From Sphagnum compactum (lineage: Eukaryota > Bryophyta > Sphagnopsida > Sphagnales), in NCBI GenBank assembly GCA_965153455.1, contig OZ234501.1, positions 15,612,855 to 15,676,854 on the forward strand: a stretch of DNA of 64,000 nt, given 5' to 3'. A model generated the notes under the pieces. It made no database searches. It was not told the origin of the DNA and worked only from the letters and a program-made list of their open reading frames with translations. The position numbers and the translations under genes were made by a program. Below are positions 1 through 13,510 of this stretch, one piece after another (positions within the stretch are counted from its first letter, which is position 1; the number at the start of each line of letters is the position of its first letter).

Positions 1-2680
1 AAAATGTTTCCTACACACAAGAAAAGATGACCTAATTAATTTTCCGTTGCAACAATCTTGTTATTTGGGGAAATAAAAAAGTTCAATAAAATATAATATT
101 ATTAAATATTTGGAAAAGATTCTTCAATTTCCCTTCAGAAAATGTTTTAGGGGGGGAAAAAGTGTCAAAATAGAATATTCTTGGATGTTCGAAAAGGCTT
201 TCTAATTTCCTTTATAAAACTTTTCTGGGAAAAAAAAAAAGTCTAAAGAATTCTAAATATTTGAAAAGACTCTCTGAATTCTTCCTTCATGAAATTTTTC
301 TGCAAAATTTTTAATTTTTTTTAAAAAAAATGTCTAATGTCCTTCACCAATTTATTTGGGGAAGAAAATGTTGAAAATAAAATGTTTCATACATATTACA
401 AAAGAATCTCAATTTCCTTTACAAATTTTTCTTTTTTACAAATAATATAATTTTGTGTCCAGCTGCTAATTTACTATGGTACATAATAACTTGGTTTTTT
501 TTTTTCAAAAAAATCGAAAGTATTTTGGCCACATAGGTATATGCTTGAATGAATATATTCGGAGGCAAGAGCTACTACAGTACAGTCAGCCTTGTGAACC
601 TCTTCTGTTTTAGAACAATTTGCTCTGAGAGAGTCAAACATGCATATTTAAATCGTGGGACACTCACAAATACACAGAGGAAAACTCATGCTCACAAAAT
701 CTAGGCCCACCCCCATGATCTCAACAAGATCTAAACCCTAAACCCCAACATGATCTCAACATGATCATGGGCCCACCGGATGATGATCTCAACATGATGG
801 GGTCCTGGAGTAACCAGTCAACAATAGTCAGTTCTTGACTTTTAGGAATAAATTAGTTTTTAATATGAACAAATGAAATTCCAAAAAATAAATTTTTTTT
901 GTTTAGAATTTATTTTTTTAATAAATAATAATAAATTAGAGCGGTTCTGGTTTGCAAGAAAATAGAATCTGGTTTTTCTATTCCAATATTGCTATAATTA
1001 GTTAATTATTACACCAAAACAATCCATTCCAATATGTAATCAGTCTAAACACTTTCACCAAAGAAACTGGTTCATCGAATGTGAAACTGGTTTTAATAAG
1101 TTAAAACTTCCAAAAGTTGGATCCAATGCGATAGATAGTCCCTGTGTCCCTGTGGGAGGAGTTGTGCACTTAGTACTAAGTCCCCCATGCATGAAGAGAT
1201 ACCCAGACTTGGGCATGGTTAGCCTTTGGGATTGCATTCTGGTTGAGTAAGAAATTCTCGTTAGCCCTAAAGAGGTAACCATGGATGATGGATGTACTGC
1301 ACAATTCTTCTCTGTTGAAGAAGGTCTGACAGGTTGGGAGGGGAGTGGAAATGCTTGTGTGAAGGCATGAGATAGTCGGAGAGGTGACAAAGGGTGCGGT
1401 TGGATAAGAGGTGGAAAGCCTTAAAAAGTTGCCCAAATTGTTGGACTAATGGGACTTATGGCGAATTTGTGCCAAACCTCCTGTGATTTGAGTCCTCAGT
1501 GGAAAGTCAGGTTACTAAGTTGCCATTGTTTCAAAGCTTTAGAAGAATTCATTATAGAATTCACCCCAAAAAAATCATTGATTTTGTTGTGGGTGAATTT
1601 TTGCATTGTGGTGACAAAAAGAATTCTGGTGCAAAGTGTACAAAGAGTGTTTTGGGAAAAAATTGTGTAAAAGTTGCCATATTATGAGGGAAAAAAGGGT
1701 TAGGACTTAGAAGTAGCCATATTTAGACCAATGTTTTTCTTTTGGCGAAATTTTGTCAAGTGGTGAGCTCCAAAAAGGTTGTTCTACATCCCTTTGTTAA
1801 GTCCAAAGGTTTAACTCCGTCCGATTCGCCATATTCCGAGCCCTCGGATCTAGGGCTAGTCGTCATCTCGATTGCCCTAACAGACGACATCACAAATGGG
1901 GTGAAGCCATGCCATTGAAAATTGCCTCACTTTGATTTCCCTCTTCTCCATGTCGACAACCAGTTGCTTGAGATCTTGCTCCATCATCTCCCCTTCTTCA
2001 ATTTCTTGAGCTTTGTAGCCATCCTCCCCATTACCTCCCCAAATTGCCACCATTCTTTAACCTTCAATTAATGTGTGTCACATCCTCTATGTGTTGATGA
2101 ACTTGAAGTTCGTCGATCTTTCATTATATAAGTCAATAGTAATTATAGGAAGTCATGATATGGTTTAGGGGTAATGGCATGAATAGCAGGCACTTGAAAG
2201 GAATGAACGTTTTTCAAGATTTTAGGGTTCCAATTTTTTTAGACTAGCATTCAATGATTCAAGAAGGTTTGGTTTAATTGCATTAGAGTACAAACATAGG
2301 TCATTATAGAAACACGAGCGGTGGAGCTTAAGAAGTCCGTTGCAACGCTAGAGTTTGTGAAGGCCGTAATGAACTCCATCTTTGTATATAAATTTTTGCT
2401 CTTTTTTAAGAACTTTACATTCATCAGATTATTTTTTTGTTTTTCTGACTTTTTGCATTGCTGCTCAAATTTGCATCACCCTTGCTTTTTTTCAAGGTCG
2501 AGTTTGGGGTTTAGTAAGTCGAACTTTAAGCTTATGACATTTTATGGTAAAAAAGCTTGAAAGTTTTTGTAATATTTGTCAGCTTCTTCTTTGTGTTTAC
2601 TATCTTTTGGACATTTCAAGCTCCTTCACCATGCTCGCCCTTTGTAACCATTTGAAGGTATTAAATATAAGTTTTTTTTT
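1..2680. other. AT-rich intergenic DNA
   Basis: No coding region can be supported here. Short open frames are scattered and carry no recognisable motif. The stretch has many A/T homopolymers and a slightly GC-richer patch near 1790-1930. A short telomere-like CCCTAAACCCC string near 733-745 is isolated and not a telomere. Confidence 0.6.
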
Positions 2681-2689
2681 AGCGCCCAA

Positions 2690-5100
2690 GGTTTAGTGCT
2701 AACAAACTTAGCTTCGTCATCTCAAAATTCCCATGTATCCACTCCCTTCTCACCTACATCATCTCGTGATCTTGCCAAACCTTTTGTTGATATTATTATT
2801 CTTACTCCAAAGCCAATCCCAAAAAACCTAGAGAGGAATTGTAAGAAGAGGGAATGGGAGTTAAATCATGTTTTTTAAGAAATGTGGGTTGCAAAATTGC
2901 CATGGGTAGAGGTTGTAGTCAGATGTGATGGGCAATTGATGATTGTTCAGTGCAAGGTGTGTAGCGAGATTGAAGGTAGAGAAAAATTGTTGGTGTCGAA
3001 ATTTGATAGTTTGCAAAAACATGTAGGAAGGCAAAAGTGCAAAGTTACATGCCTTGAATGTGTTGTGGGGCAATATTTCATGCCAGTAGACAACCAACAT
3101 GCCAAGAATGAATGGTTGTGGGCTATTAGGGGTTGAAACACCGTTGTTGAAATGGTGTGTGTTGGCAAAATCGTTGTAGAGAATAAGTGCAAAATCATTC
3201 AATTTGTTGTTATATTTTTGTTTTTGAAGCTTGGTCGACCTTTGACAAATTTTGAAAAAATGAAACAGTTGTTTTAGTTTTTAAAGGTGAAGAACACACG
3301 CTGCAAGCACTAGTTTGATTCCATTGGCTGGTAGATGGTTGAAACCATGCACCAAATTGTCATCAAATCCACTAAAGCCACAATGTAAAAAACCAAGTAT
3401 ATTATTGTTAATTGTGACAAAGTTATCACAATTGACAACCAGTTGTGGTGTAGTGTGCATGCTTACGTCATTGATGGCTTTAAAAAGGTGTTGTTGTTGC
3501 TAAATCTTAAGAAGGTGGTTGGTGGAGGTTCTCAAATAACCTGACCTTGCTAATTTTAAGGTCTTTGGAGGAATATGGGGGTTTGACAATTGAGTAGATT
3601 GCTAGCAGGGTGGTTTGTTTTGGTTCAGATGGTGTCTCGGTGTTTACTGTTGTCCACATGGGTGTTGCTACTCAACTAAAGTCCAAAGTGGCACCTTTTT
3701 TGACCGCAATGCACTGCATGGCACACACTAACCTAATGCGGTGCAAACTTTTTTTGTTTTGCCCTTGGTTTCTAAGCTGGAAGGCTTGTTCAAGAGTACA
3801 TACACCTATTTATCCTCTTCCCCAAAGCGGCATCTTGAAGAATGTGCTCTTGCCAAGTTGTTGAAAACCAATGGCTCCAAACTGTTGTGGAATGTAAAAA
3901 CTAAGTGGATTTTGATGTTGCCCCCCATTAAGTGAGTTCATGTTGGATACACTCATGGTATTCATGATCTCTAGTGGTACTCATGAGATCATGATCTCAT
4001 GATCTCATAGTAGTACCATGAGTGTACTCTGGTTATACTCATGAGTGTATTCGATTCTTACAGATCTTTGGTGGTGAAGATGATTGATGATATGAATGTC
4101 ATGGCAACTACTTGGAAAAATTTGGGGTACCTTTGTGACATTGAAGTGGTCATGGGCTTGACATGTATTATGTCGTTGCTAGAGGCAAAGCATGCGCTCA
4201 TAAAGTTTGCACAATCGAAAGACAGTTTTGTGCACTATTTTGTGACATATGTGAAAATGTAATGTGCTAACCTTTACAACATGTATGTTGATCCAAAGAA
4301 GAAATATACCCAAAAGGGGCTCAAACCCTTCTTAAATTTGCATGAGTGTAGTAACGACCAACTCTTGACTAGTTAATGGGCTAATCTTGCAACAAACATT
4401 TAATATGTCATTTTTTCTTCTTGGGTAAGTAATATTAGTTGTACAAGAAGTGTTCGCTTACTAGAGTTATCACCCAAGCTACACAAGATGATTAGACAAC
4501 GAGTTTTGAAGCAGTCAAAGTTGCATGTTCACATGTTGTCATGTCGTTAATTGCTGAGTTTGAGCAACAATTTCCAAACTAGGTTTTGATGAATGGAACA
4601 AGCATCATTTATCGTCAGTATTGGTTGAATCCTCCTGCTAATGAAATGTTCCAAGGGCACTTGGTTTTGCTAAAGGCTGAATTTTGCTTTGAGAAGTTCA
4701 TCGGCCCCTAGAAAGTGAACATGTGAAGATCCCTGCTCTTCTTGATGAAGGGAAACTTGATGTTTCAACTTCTCTTTTCAAAATTATTATGCAAAGCAAC
4801 CATGCTACATTGCATTGGAACCCCTGTTGCCATGTAACCCTCTCATTCGGCTATGGTCTAGAATTGCATCTAGTAGCCTCTTACATCACCAACTTTCAAA
4901 ATATTTTGCATTGGTGGAAGTTGCGGTGGTTATGATTTTAGGGAGTGTGGAAGACGAGTGCTACTTCTCCACCTTATCATTCATGAAATCAAAGTTATGG
5001 AATCAATTAACCACACACCTTGATTTGGTCGTGAAGATGTTTATGTAGGACCACTACATTTTGGATACCTTTCCTTTTGAGGATGCCATCAAGGATTAGA
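2690..5100 (+). pseudogene. decayed hAT-family transposase (ZNF862/DUF4371-like)
   Basis: Successive plus-strand fragments in different frames read as pieces of one hAT transposase of the type related to zinc finger protein 862. In order they are: a Cys-containing N-terminal zinc-finger-like stretch ending in FDSLQKHVGRQKCKV (about 2950-3050); a catalytic-core piece with GSDGVSVF and HCMAHTNL (about 3620-3735); SSPKRHLEE and WNVKTKWILML (about 3810-3920); YRSLVVKM (about 4060); and a C-terminal dimerisation segment with SVEDECYFSTLSFMKSKLWN (about 4945-5000). In-frame stops, frame changes and an inserted palindrome near 3.95-4.05 kb show it is dead. The family call rests on motif order; exact ends are approximate and no terminal inverted repeats were identified. 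Confidence 0.75.
3936..4050. repeat. palindrome-rich insertion in the hAT remnant
   Basis: About 110 bases of nested inverted repeats interrupt the hAT coding sequence between the pieces reading MLPPIK and SYRSLVVKM. ATACACTCATGGTA near 3948-3961 is the approximate reverse complement of GTACCATGAGTGTAC at 4013-4027. The middle holds repeated ATGATCTCATGATCTCAT. The structure would fold into a long hairpin and resembles a small foldback or MITE-type insertion. No clear target-site duplication was found. Confidence 0.55.
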
Positions 5101-7950
5101 CAAATAACAAGATAAGGTATGCAATTGATTACTAGATTTTGGTAGTTGCAGTGTGTAGTTTGTGATGATTATTTTCCCAATTTTTCAGACCTTCCATTAT
5201 AGCAGTAATTTGCGGTGGCATGAGGATGTTATAGTTTGATAGTAGTTGGCACACCTTAGCTTGGTGTCTGATGAATGCCAATTTTTGGGAACGTTCATAA
5301 CCCTAAAAAAATGCCAGAGGTTTTCTTTCCCTCCCTCTTTTATTTCCTTTCTTGGAACTCTTTTATCAAAGTTCCTTATTCTAACTTTGTTTTTGGGTTG
5401 TTGTTGAATTTGGGTTTATTCCATTGGTGTTTTGCAATTTGGACTGCATTTTGTATTATTCTACATACTAATGTGGGCATGCAAGTTTGGTTCTAATGTG
5501 TGTGGCTTGTGCAGGATTCAACTAGGCTGCAATGGGTAGGATCCAAAAGGATTGGGGTTTCATCCCCCCAGTCCATCGTGCTTTTATGATCTTGTCTTCT
5601 TAGTTTCATTTATTTGTTTTCTCCGAGGCTATGTTCTAATGCTTGTTTTAAGTTCTGAGTTTTGTTGTTGAGGTCCTATTTTCAAGTTTACTGAATCACC
5701 ATTTGATTTAAATAAATCTGGAATGTTCGCCAAGTTACGAGCCTTTTGAAACATTGGATCGCCATCCAAATTAACACCTAAAAATTGGTTTCGCCAATTG
5801 ATATTCTCACTTGCAATCTTGCATTGTCGCTCATATTCAACCACCTAAATGCATGCATAAGTAGCTGCAAATTGCCTCCATAAAATCCATCCTAGCTGGT
5901 GCCACTTACCATTTGCATTTCCAAGTTGCCACCTCTGCCTTCCTATCATATTTGTTGTAGCAATCGAACAGACCTTGGGATTTTGAAAAAAAAGGAAAAC
6001 ACTAATTTAGACAATGAAATCTTAGAGGTCAGAAAAACAAAGCAGGATAGTAAACAATTCTACTTTGCTGGCAAACATCCAGTCCAGCTACTTGACAAAA
6101 TTGAAAATAAAATAGTAGTAATAATAATAACAACCCTATACAGAATTAGACTATAAATGTCTTTCTTGGTAACAAATATTGTAGCATTCTTCTAGACCTG
6201 GAGATCTAAGGATTTGCTTCCAAGTCACAATTATCTTTACTATGTTCAGGCATGGATCTTGGGGTGGGGTCAGATCTGTGTTGAAGATGCCTACAAACTT
6301 GTCACTGGGATGTAGCAGCACCGCTGCTGTGTGCAGGCATAACAGTTTATAGTCCCATGAAGCATTCTACTAGCTAGATGGATTTGTCAGGCAAACATTT
6401 TGGAGCGATGGGTTTGGGAGTGTTAGGCCGCATGGATGTCAAGTTTGGCAAGGCCTTTCTTATGAAGGTGACCATCTTCAGCACATCTTCAAGCAAAGAG
6501 AAGGCGGTCGGGGAGCTTCTATGACCAGTGTTTGGCGGTTATTGAGTTTTGACCTGGTTATCAACCTGGTTATCAAGTTGGTTATTAATAACCTATCAGC
6601 TGGTTCTTGATTTTTCGATAATTGATAATCACTTGGACCTATTGAATTTTCAAAAATTTATTAACCTACCTAGATGACCCAATTATCATCCGGGTAGCTT
6701 ACTTTAAGCATTAATACGAAAAATTAAAAAACAGAGAATATTTTATTTTTATTTTAAAAACCTTGCGACTGGCTAATAACCGGTAGGATACACATGTCAT
6801 TATCAATCAGTTATTTGATAACTTACCCTTATGCATAACCAATAGTTAACACCTTTTTTATAACCTACCCGACAACCAATTTTTTTTTGATATTAATAAC
6901 CTACGTGGGTTGAAAAAACTTCTTTAAAAACCTACCCTGCGGTTCTTAAGAAAGGAAATAATCCGTCAACACACTAGTTATGACCAACATTTATTATTGT
7001 GGAGAATTTTTGCCATTAGGTGAATTTTTTCTCCAAAAACTACTATGAAATATTCCTTTTTTTTAAAATCGCCAAAAGTTGAAAAGCAATTCTAAAAAAT
7101 TGCCATGTTTCTACTTGTTCAAGCAAGTAGCCAGGATATAAGAGGAGTCAAATAAATTTCTACTTTCATAGTTGATATATATAGCCAAATATGGCTAAAT
7201 CTCCTTGTGGATGATCACCGGTATGTCAACATTAAAATTGAAAATCAAAAAATTGAAAAGAAAACATTGGTTATGACTTAACCGTCTTTTTTCTTTTTTC
7301 AAATTCCTCAAGTAGATCCATAGGCGAGGATACCCAGCATTAAATGCTAACTTTCCTAGGTGGGCTGTAAGAAAAGTGCAACTATAAGTGGCCACCTAGG
7401 AAGTGCTTGCATCTAGATGTGACTAGTAATTTAATTATTTTTATTTCAAAAAGTGATGAAAAAAAACCTAAAAAATCACAATTTTTTTTCTTCTTTGCAT
7501 TGCTTGATTTTTTTCCCACAAACTAGTGAAAAAAATGGATTTAACTACTTACCATTTTGACATGGATGATTCGGTAAAAATTGGCTAGCGAATGCCTAAT
7601 GTCAGATGTTGATTTCTTCCACCAAAAACAATTGATGACACGGTGGATCAACACTTAAAAAATGTTGGATTTTTGTGTTTTTAAAAAATGTTGGACCTTT
7701 CAACACTTAAGTGGATGTCCAACACTTAAAGAAAAGTCATTGACTGATTTCTTCCACCCACATTTCAGTAACTTGTTGAACACTAAAATCTCAAATCTCT
7801 TTACCAGGAGCATCTTAATTGTTAAAGAAAGAATTGAGAAACTCATTAGTTGTCCTTTCCTTTTGAGCCATTTCTAGATCCCTCATAGAAGGTAATAGTT
7901 GTGTACGTATGAATTGTACTCACAAATTACTGCAATACGGATCTTTGGAT
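5101..7950. other. intergenic DNA with short palindromes
   Basis: No gene is supported. Around 6540-6960 there are repeated GGTTATTAATAACC- and AACCTACC-like words in both orientations, suggesting an old inverted-repeat element. The rest is AT-rich with poly-A/T runs. One copy of a dispersed repeat lies at 7182-7245 and is listed separately. Confidence 0.5.
7182..7245 (+). repeat. dispersed repeat copy with a TAGCCAAATNTGGCTA core
   Basis: This copy carries TAGCCAAATATGGCTAAA followed by CTCCTTGTGGATGATCACC and then sequence ending ATTGAAAA. The same order of blocks recurs at five other places in the window (27.4, 34.7, 38.6, 41.7 and 47.8 kb). Sequence 5' of the core, with TTTCTACTT words, is also shared with the 38.6 kb copy, so the element probably extends upstream to about 7070. 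Confidence 0.6.
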
Positions 7951-7959
7951 TTTAGAAGT

Positions 7960-8960
7960 TAAAGTTTAATGCTTATGGAACAATCTGATGATCATTCATT
8001 TGAAATGTGGGCATTTGGGCAGGCTATAACAAGCATTAATGATTCCATGAAGTCATGCTTGTTTTTTCAAATTGTATTTGTAAAAACATTTATGAAGCAT
8101 AAGAAACCTGTGGGTGTTTCGAAATCCAAATCTTTTATCTTCCCATTTTTTTCAGCATATTTGACAAACCCGTGGACATATTTTTTAAAGGCACACAATG
8201 CTAAAGTGTGCATCACATTGCATGTGAAGTCATGAGAAATGTCAAAATCGTACAAGTTGTACAACCTCCAAAGACATGATTGGCCTGAAATGCCCGTTTT
8301 GTGACCAACCTCATCCTTTTCCCTACCCATTGGAAGTTCTCGCCATTGTTTCAATGAGAATGCCATGTCCTTTACACATCGCAAAGCAGATGGATGCCTT
8401 CTTTGTTTTATGTTGTCATGGTATTCCACTAGACCTTTATTGCCAGATCAAATACGTCATTTTGATGTAACATAGTAACATCGACACCCTAAATGCGCCC
8501 CACTTTTCACTTCCCCCACTTTACATTGGGCAGGATGATCACTAGTTCATACCATCACTATGGCATGCAAAGTAGCCAAATTTGAAGGCAATTCAGCAAA
8601 CATACACTCACTAATTGATTTTACAAGATATGCATAATGGACTAGGAATCCATCTACAAACAACCTTTCTAAATCTATCATGAGAGGTTTTAAAAATGTT
8701 GTCAAAACATGGGGTCAACTTGTTTGATTATTATTTTTGAACTTGATGGAATGAACATAATAGGAATAGGATCTAATGCGTCTGCTTTTTCACAATTTAG
8801 TGTGCTCAAATCCGTTGTCCAACAATACTTTAAACTTGTCTTTGCAAAAGAAAATCCATCCCAATGGAACATCAACCCAAAATTTTGTGGATCACCCTAT
8901 AGATGCACACGTAGTATATTAGTGCACAATAAGAAACATTGTATTTGATGGTTTTTGTTT
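7960..8960 (-). pseudogene. decayed CACTA-like (Tnp2-type) transposase fragment
   Basis: On the minus strand, broken frames give a series of transposase-like pieces: a stretch with FAELPSNLATLHAIV (about 8550-8600), then DHPAQCKVGEVKSG (about 8510-8550), then YHDNIKQRRHPSALRCVKDM and GISGQSCLWRL followed by YDFDISHDFTCNVMHTLALC (about 8200-8430). The order HPAQC, then a Cys-rich stretch, then Arg/Pro-rich, then a D..xDVMH-like block resembles the Tnp2 transposase of plant CACTA (EnSpm) elements. One 120-codon frame is open at 8067-8429, but the reading frame breaks on both sides. The family call is an inference from motif order. Confidence 0.5.
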
Positions 8961-11740
8961 ACTGTCTATCAGATCCTATCAAATCTTTGACAACTGATTA
9001 TTGCTAGTTCCTTAGCTTTGGTTTCCAATTTTTAATTATTCATACAATTGGAAGCCACCGAGCAAAATTATATTTTTCAAAACTTTTAAAAAATCTATTA
9101 AAACATAAGTGTTCTAGAGACTTACTTTCAACATGCACCTTTGAACATGGATAAGAGTTGAACATTTTGAACATGGAAACCTATAATACTTTGTATTTAA
9201 ATCCCAATGCTGAACCAATTTTTCACAATTTTGAATTGGAGGAAATGCTCGAAAAGAGTGGAACATTTGTTGTCACTATGAGAAATCGCGTCCATCAAAA
9301 CCACACCACCCTACAATTAAAGCTCAAAAAACAAATCATATACAATTATTGTGCAACTATCCTTTAGGTATTACAACTATTATGCAACTATCCCCTTGGA
9401 AATATAAGGTATTAACAAATAAATTATCATGTCAAAAGGTTAGTTAATTGTATTATAGTTGTAAGTGAGTTGAAAATGATTCTTTTATTTGAAAAATAAA
9501 AGAACCGTTCAACACTGTTACAAACCCCAAACACTATGCGTGGCCCTAGCTTAAAGGATTTTAAGGGTGGGGTGTTTTAGCAAGGTAGATGCAAGCTATA
9601 ATGGTTCACTTTTGGGACGAAACAATGTTTTTTCTCTAGGTACCCTTTATTCAAATGCTTGTGGTGATTAACATATCCTTAGATCTGCTAATTGGGACTT
9701 GGATCTAAACTAACAACTTCATCATGAAAAGAATTGTGTAAATTTTTATTGATAAAAAATTCGTTTGTTAGTAATAATGGACTTTTGAAATTGAAAAATA
9801 TGGACTGGTCGTCTAACTATAATATAACAAAATGGAAAAAATAATATTTATTCACATTCCAAATTTGTTATTGGGATTCAATATATAATGTAATGCAAGA
9901 TGATTAACTCATATGAAAAATTATTTCTTTGAAACTTTAACCATTTAATATTTAGGGACTTTTGAATGGTTAAATTTGACCATATTTTCATAAGTCCATA
10001 TGAGTTGCAATTTTTGTTTTCTTTTCAAAATTTTAATCCAAAAGCATATGTCTTTGAAAGTTTTAAATGGGGCATTATTCCTTTGGATTTTATGGGTTTT
10101 TTTTTTAGGACTTCCAAATCAAAAAATGACATCAGCTACACTAAATATCAGTTTTCACATAAATTTGGGAAGGTTTGTAGGTGATTGAACATGTATTATT
10201 CAAATATTAGAATACTAATTTTTTTTAAATAACAACCATGTCCATTTGAATCATTTATAAAAATCTTGTATGGACTTATAGGGAATGTATTTTTTGTCAC
10301 TTTTGAGCCACCGTACTATGCATCCACCCAGCATGTTTCTACATGTTTCCAATATTCCATTATTATGCCACCAAGTTCATAATGTGCTCCCCAAGGGTGT
10401 TCACAAATAACATTTCAATTTTATCCCATTATATTGTGACCACAAGTTTTTCCCTTTCTAACCAAAGGAGATACACCTAATTTCCTCCTAAAATTTTTTA
10501 AACAAATTGAATTGAAAATTGCAATAACTATAATTGTATCACATAATATATTTCAACCAAACATTAAAAATAGACCAAATATAACACAATACACCTGGAG
10601 AAATTATATTCTAATCTAAAATAAAATGAAATAACTCCCTTCCTTCTCACTCTAAAAACCAACTTGAAGTTCAAAACCCATTGAGGTACTTATTAAATTG
10701 TTGGTTTTTTGTTAATCTTTTCATATCAAATTTTGGTGAATTTCAACCCAAAAAATGGTAAAATTAGTTGAATTGCCATTCCCAAAAAAATAAATCCAAA
10801 ACTTTACCAATTTGTTTATCAAAAATAGTGAAATTTTGCCAAAGGTCAAAAACAACATTGGCCCCTATACCCTTGTCCCAACCTTAAAACAAATTAAAAA
10901 CAAAAATGCAAATGAGCCTATTTTTTTCAATTGTGTTGCTCCCACCCAAAAAAATTATAAATATTTGCAAAATATTTTGGTGGATGTTTTGCAAAAAAGA
11001 ATTTGTTCAAAAAAAATTCGTGTATAAGAATTATGATTAATCTATGAAGGAAAGTGGCTTTCTTGTTTTGATTGTCACATGTTTCAATATACATCAAATT
11101 TAACATGGTTTTTTGGTGATGAATTTTCACAACTTGGCAAATTTAGATTTAGCTTTTGGACTTTTTTAATTTTTTGAAGATTTAAATTGCCATGTTTATA
11201 CCAGTGTTGGGTGAAAATTAAAAGATCACCATTTTCGGGTATTTCAAATTAGAGAACTTATCGATTCCGAGTATTTCAAAATTAGAACTTATCAGTTCCA
11301 AGTATTTCAAAAAATCAAAATCAAAGAACTAATCGATTTTGGGTATTTAAAAATGTGAAATAACCACGATTCTTTGTTGATTTTTTCCAAGTTCTTTGAT
11401 TTTTAAAATTTTGATCAAATAAGTTTGGGGGGAGGAGTTGAACACAAAATGAGAACTATCACCTATATAGCTAGTCTGATAATTGAAAAAGAACCAGTGT
11501 TGTATTTAAGAAAGCCTAACATTAATTTGTAGCTAACACCACCTTGACATTAAAAAGTTTCATAAATGACATTTTCATAATTCTTAATGAACATCAACCT
11601 CCTTCACTTTACACCAACCTCTCCACACCATGATGGTGAATTGAAATTAAATTAATACTTCCCACTTTTGTTGCCCCCACCCAAACATGTAACATCATTA
11701 AAGATAGGATGCATTTCTTTTGCATCATTGGAATTGGCAA
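8961..11740. other. AT-rich intergenic DNA
   Basis: No gene, RNA or mobile-element motif could be supported. Open frames are under about 72 codons and low in complexity. Words such as TCGATTCCGAGTATTTCAAA recur a few times around 11220-11350, hinting at short degenerate tandem repeats. Confidence 0.5.
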
Positions 11741-11749
11741 TGACTAACA

Positions 11750-12130
11750 TGCAAAAGAAGTAGGGGAGTAGTAGAAGGAAAATGCACTAAGGAGAATTTT
11801 TTTGTATTATGAAGTAGAAGTAGTAGGGGAGTAGTAGAAGGAAGATGCATTAAGGAGAATTTTTTTGTATTGTGAAGTACAAGTAGTAGGGGAGTAGTAG
11901 AAGGAAGATGCAATAAGGAGAATTTTTTTGTATTGTGAAGTAGAAGTAGTAGGGGAGTAGTAGAAGGAAGATGCAATAAGGAGAATGTTTTTGTATTGTG
12001 AAGTAGAAGTAGTAGGGGAGTAGTAGAAGGAAGATGCACTAAGGAAAAAAAATTTGTATTGTGAAGTAGCAGTAGGGGAGTAGTAGAAGGAAGATGCATT
12101 AAAAATAATTTTTTTGTATTGTGAAGTTCT
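11750..12130. repeat. 63-bp minisatellite, about six copies
   Basis: The word GAAGTAGAAGTAGTAGGGGA recurs starting at about 11811, 11874, 11937, 12000 and 12063, giving a 63-base period; the last unit is 3 bases shorter. Each unit continues with AGTAGTAGAAGGAAGATGCA and an A/T-rich end. Because 63 is a multiple of three, the minus strand keeps one frame open for 124 codons (11725-12099) as a Leu/Ser/Thr-rich 21-residue repeat beginning HLPSTTPLLLL. There is no independent sign that it is translated. Confidence 0.9.
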
Positions 12131-12499
12131 TGTATGAATTTATGAGATTTCTTGTTTTTTGGTTTTTTTTCATTTTTTTTGGGTTGGAGAAACCTTGATT
12201 GCTCATTGTCTTCTTCTCTGTGTTGTCGCTATTCTTTTGTCTTTATTATTCTTAAAGTTGATGGGTAGAAAGCACAATATAGAGGATGAGGAGGAAGATT
12301 AGGAAAAGGAGAAGGAAAGAGGCAAGAACAAGTGGCACAAGTCTAGTAACAATAGCCATTACAGTGGTCATCGTCAATCAGAAAAGAAACAAAGGCAGCA
12401 TAAAATATTTTCTAACTGGTTTATTATGGCTTGTTCACTACAATCATCAAAGAGAGATAATGTTCAAGTGACATTAGATGTTTGGTGATTCTTGAACTT

Positions 12500-13510
12500 T
12501 CACTTGTGAAAAAGCTACTTCAAGATGGACAACAATGATGAGGATGAGCCTGAATCAAGTTTTGCAATAAGAGTTTTATGTCCTTGCTTGACATGTCGGG
12601 ACTCGTAGGGTGTCTAGGAAGACAATGTACTAGCACATACAGGAAATGGTTGATCTAGTCACAAGACTTGGAGATATTATGACAAAGGAGGTTATTATTT
12701 TGGATGGACCAAGTTAGGATACATCAACAAATATCTTTGAGTCTAGCCCACCTTCATTAGTATCCAGTGAACCAAGTCAGTGTATCCAAGATCCAATAGG
12801 CCTAATTAAAGTTATGACCTTGAAACAAGCTTTAACCAACAAAATTATGGAGCTTTAGGAAAAATGGGATGTAAACCAAGTGCCCATCAACATTCAAGAT
12901 TATATGTTACATTGGTTGTTTGGGTCATTACAAGAGGAACCCAATGTTCTTGAGGATGGGAGACTTGATTATGGTGCTTTGCCAATTGGCAGATTGTTGA
13001 CACTAGTTGGTTTAAAGTTGGAGTTAATTACGCGGTTTTCATTACCAACTTCATGGAAACAACTTCAACATTTGTATAAGGAGTTGGGGCTTGTAGCAAC
13101 AAAAAGGTGGCAATTGTGCATTGGGTTTACACAAGCACCACATGATCCTCATTTGATGTCCCTTACTATAGAGGATTTGTGGCTTTGAAGTTGTGCGTTG
13201 TGAATGTGGGCCTAACTCAAGACAAAAGTTGAAGAGGGACTGTCTAGGATATTTTCATAGGTGCCCGATTTGCTTATAAATGAGGAAACATGTATTAGCC
13301 TATGATTACATTCCAATTGGACCTTTGTTAACAAGCTTGTGTCGAAGTAGGAGGATTTGTGGAGGATGTTGACGACATGGAAGGCTAATGACAAGTGGTT
13401 GGGAAAAGATCCCAAGGTTTTGTTAGAGGTTATTGAAGAACATTTTGATGGTAGCAAGTTTCATGAGTATCATGCATTTTGGAATCTTGAAAGGGAATGG
13501 GACGCCCTTG
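12500..13510 (+). pseudogene. decayed CACTA/EnSpm-like transposon ORF
   Basis: Near 12565-12685 a broken frame reads VLCPCLTC, then NVLAHTGNG, then HKTWRYYD, matching the layout of the EnSpm transposase-associated domain (Cys-x-Cys-x2-Cys, then a D-V-L-x-H block, then a TW-x-(F/Y)-H/Y block). It is followed by a 102-codon open piece at 12880-13188 with GSLQEEPNVLEDGRLDYGAL and FTQAPHDPHL, and by another piece in frame with MLTTWKANDKWLGKDPKVL and HEYHAFWNLEREW (about 13365-13505). Several in-frame stops lie between the pieces. The domain call at the 5' end is moderately secure; the 3' half is simply the continuation of the same decayed gene. Confidence 0.55.

Noticed and set aside
727-745. 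Telomere-like CCCTAAACCCC
   Set aside because: Too short and not repeated, so no interstitial telomere tract.
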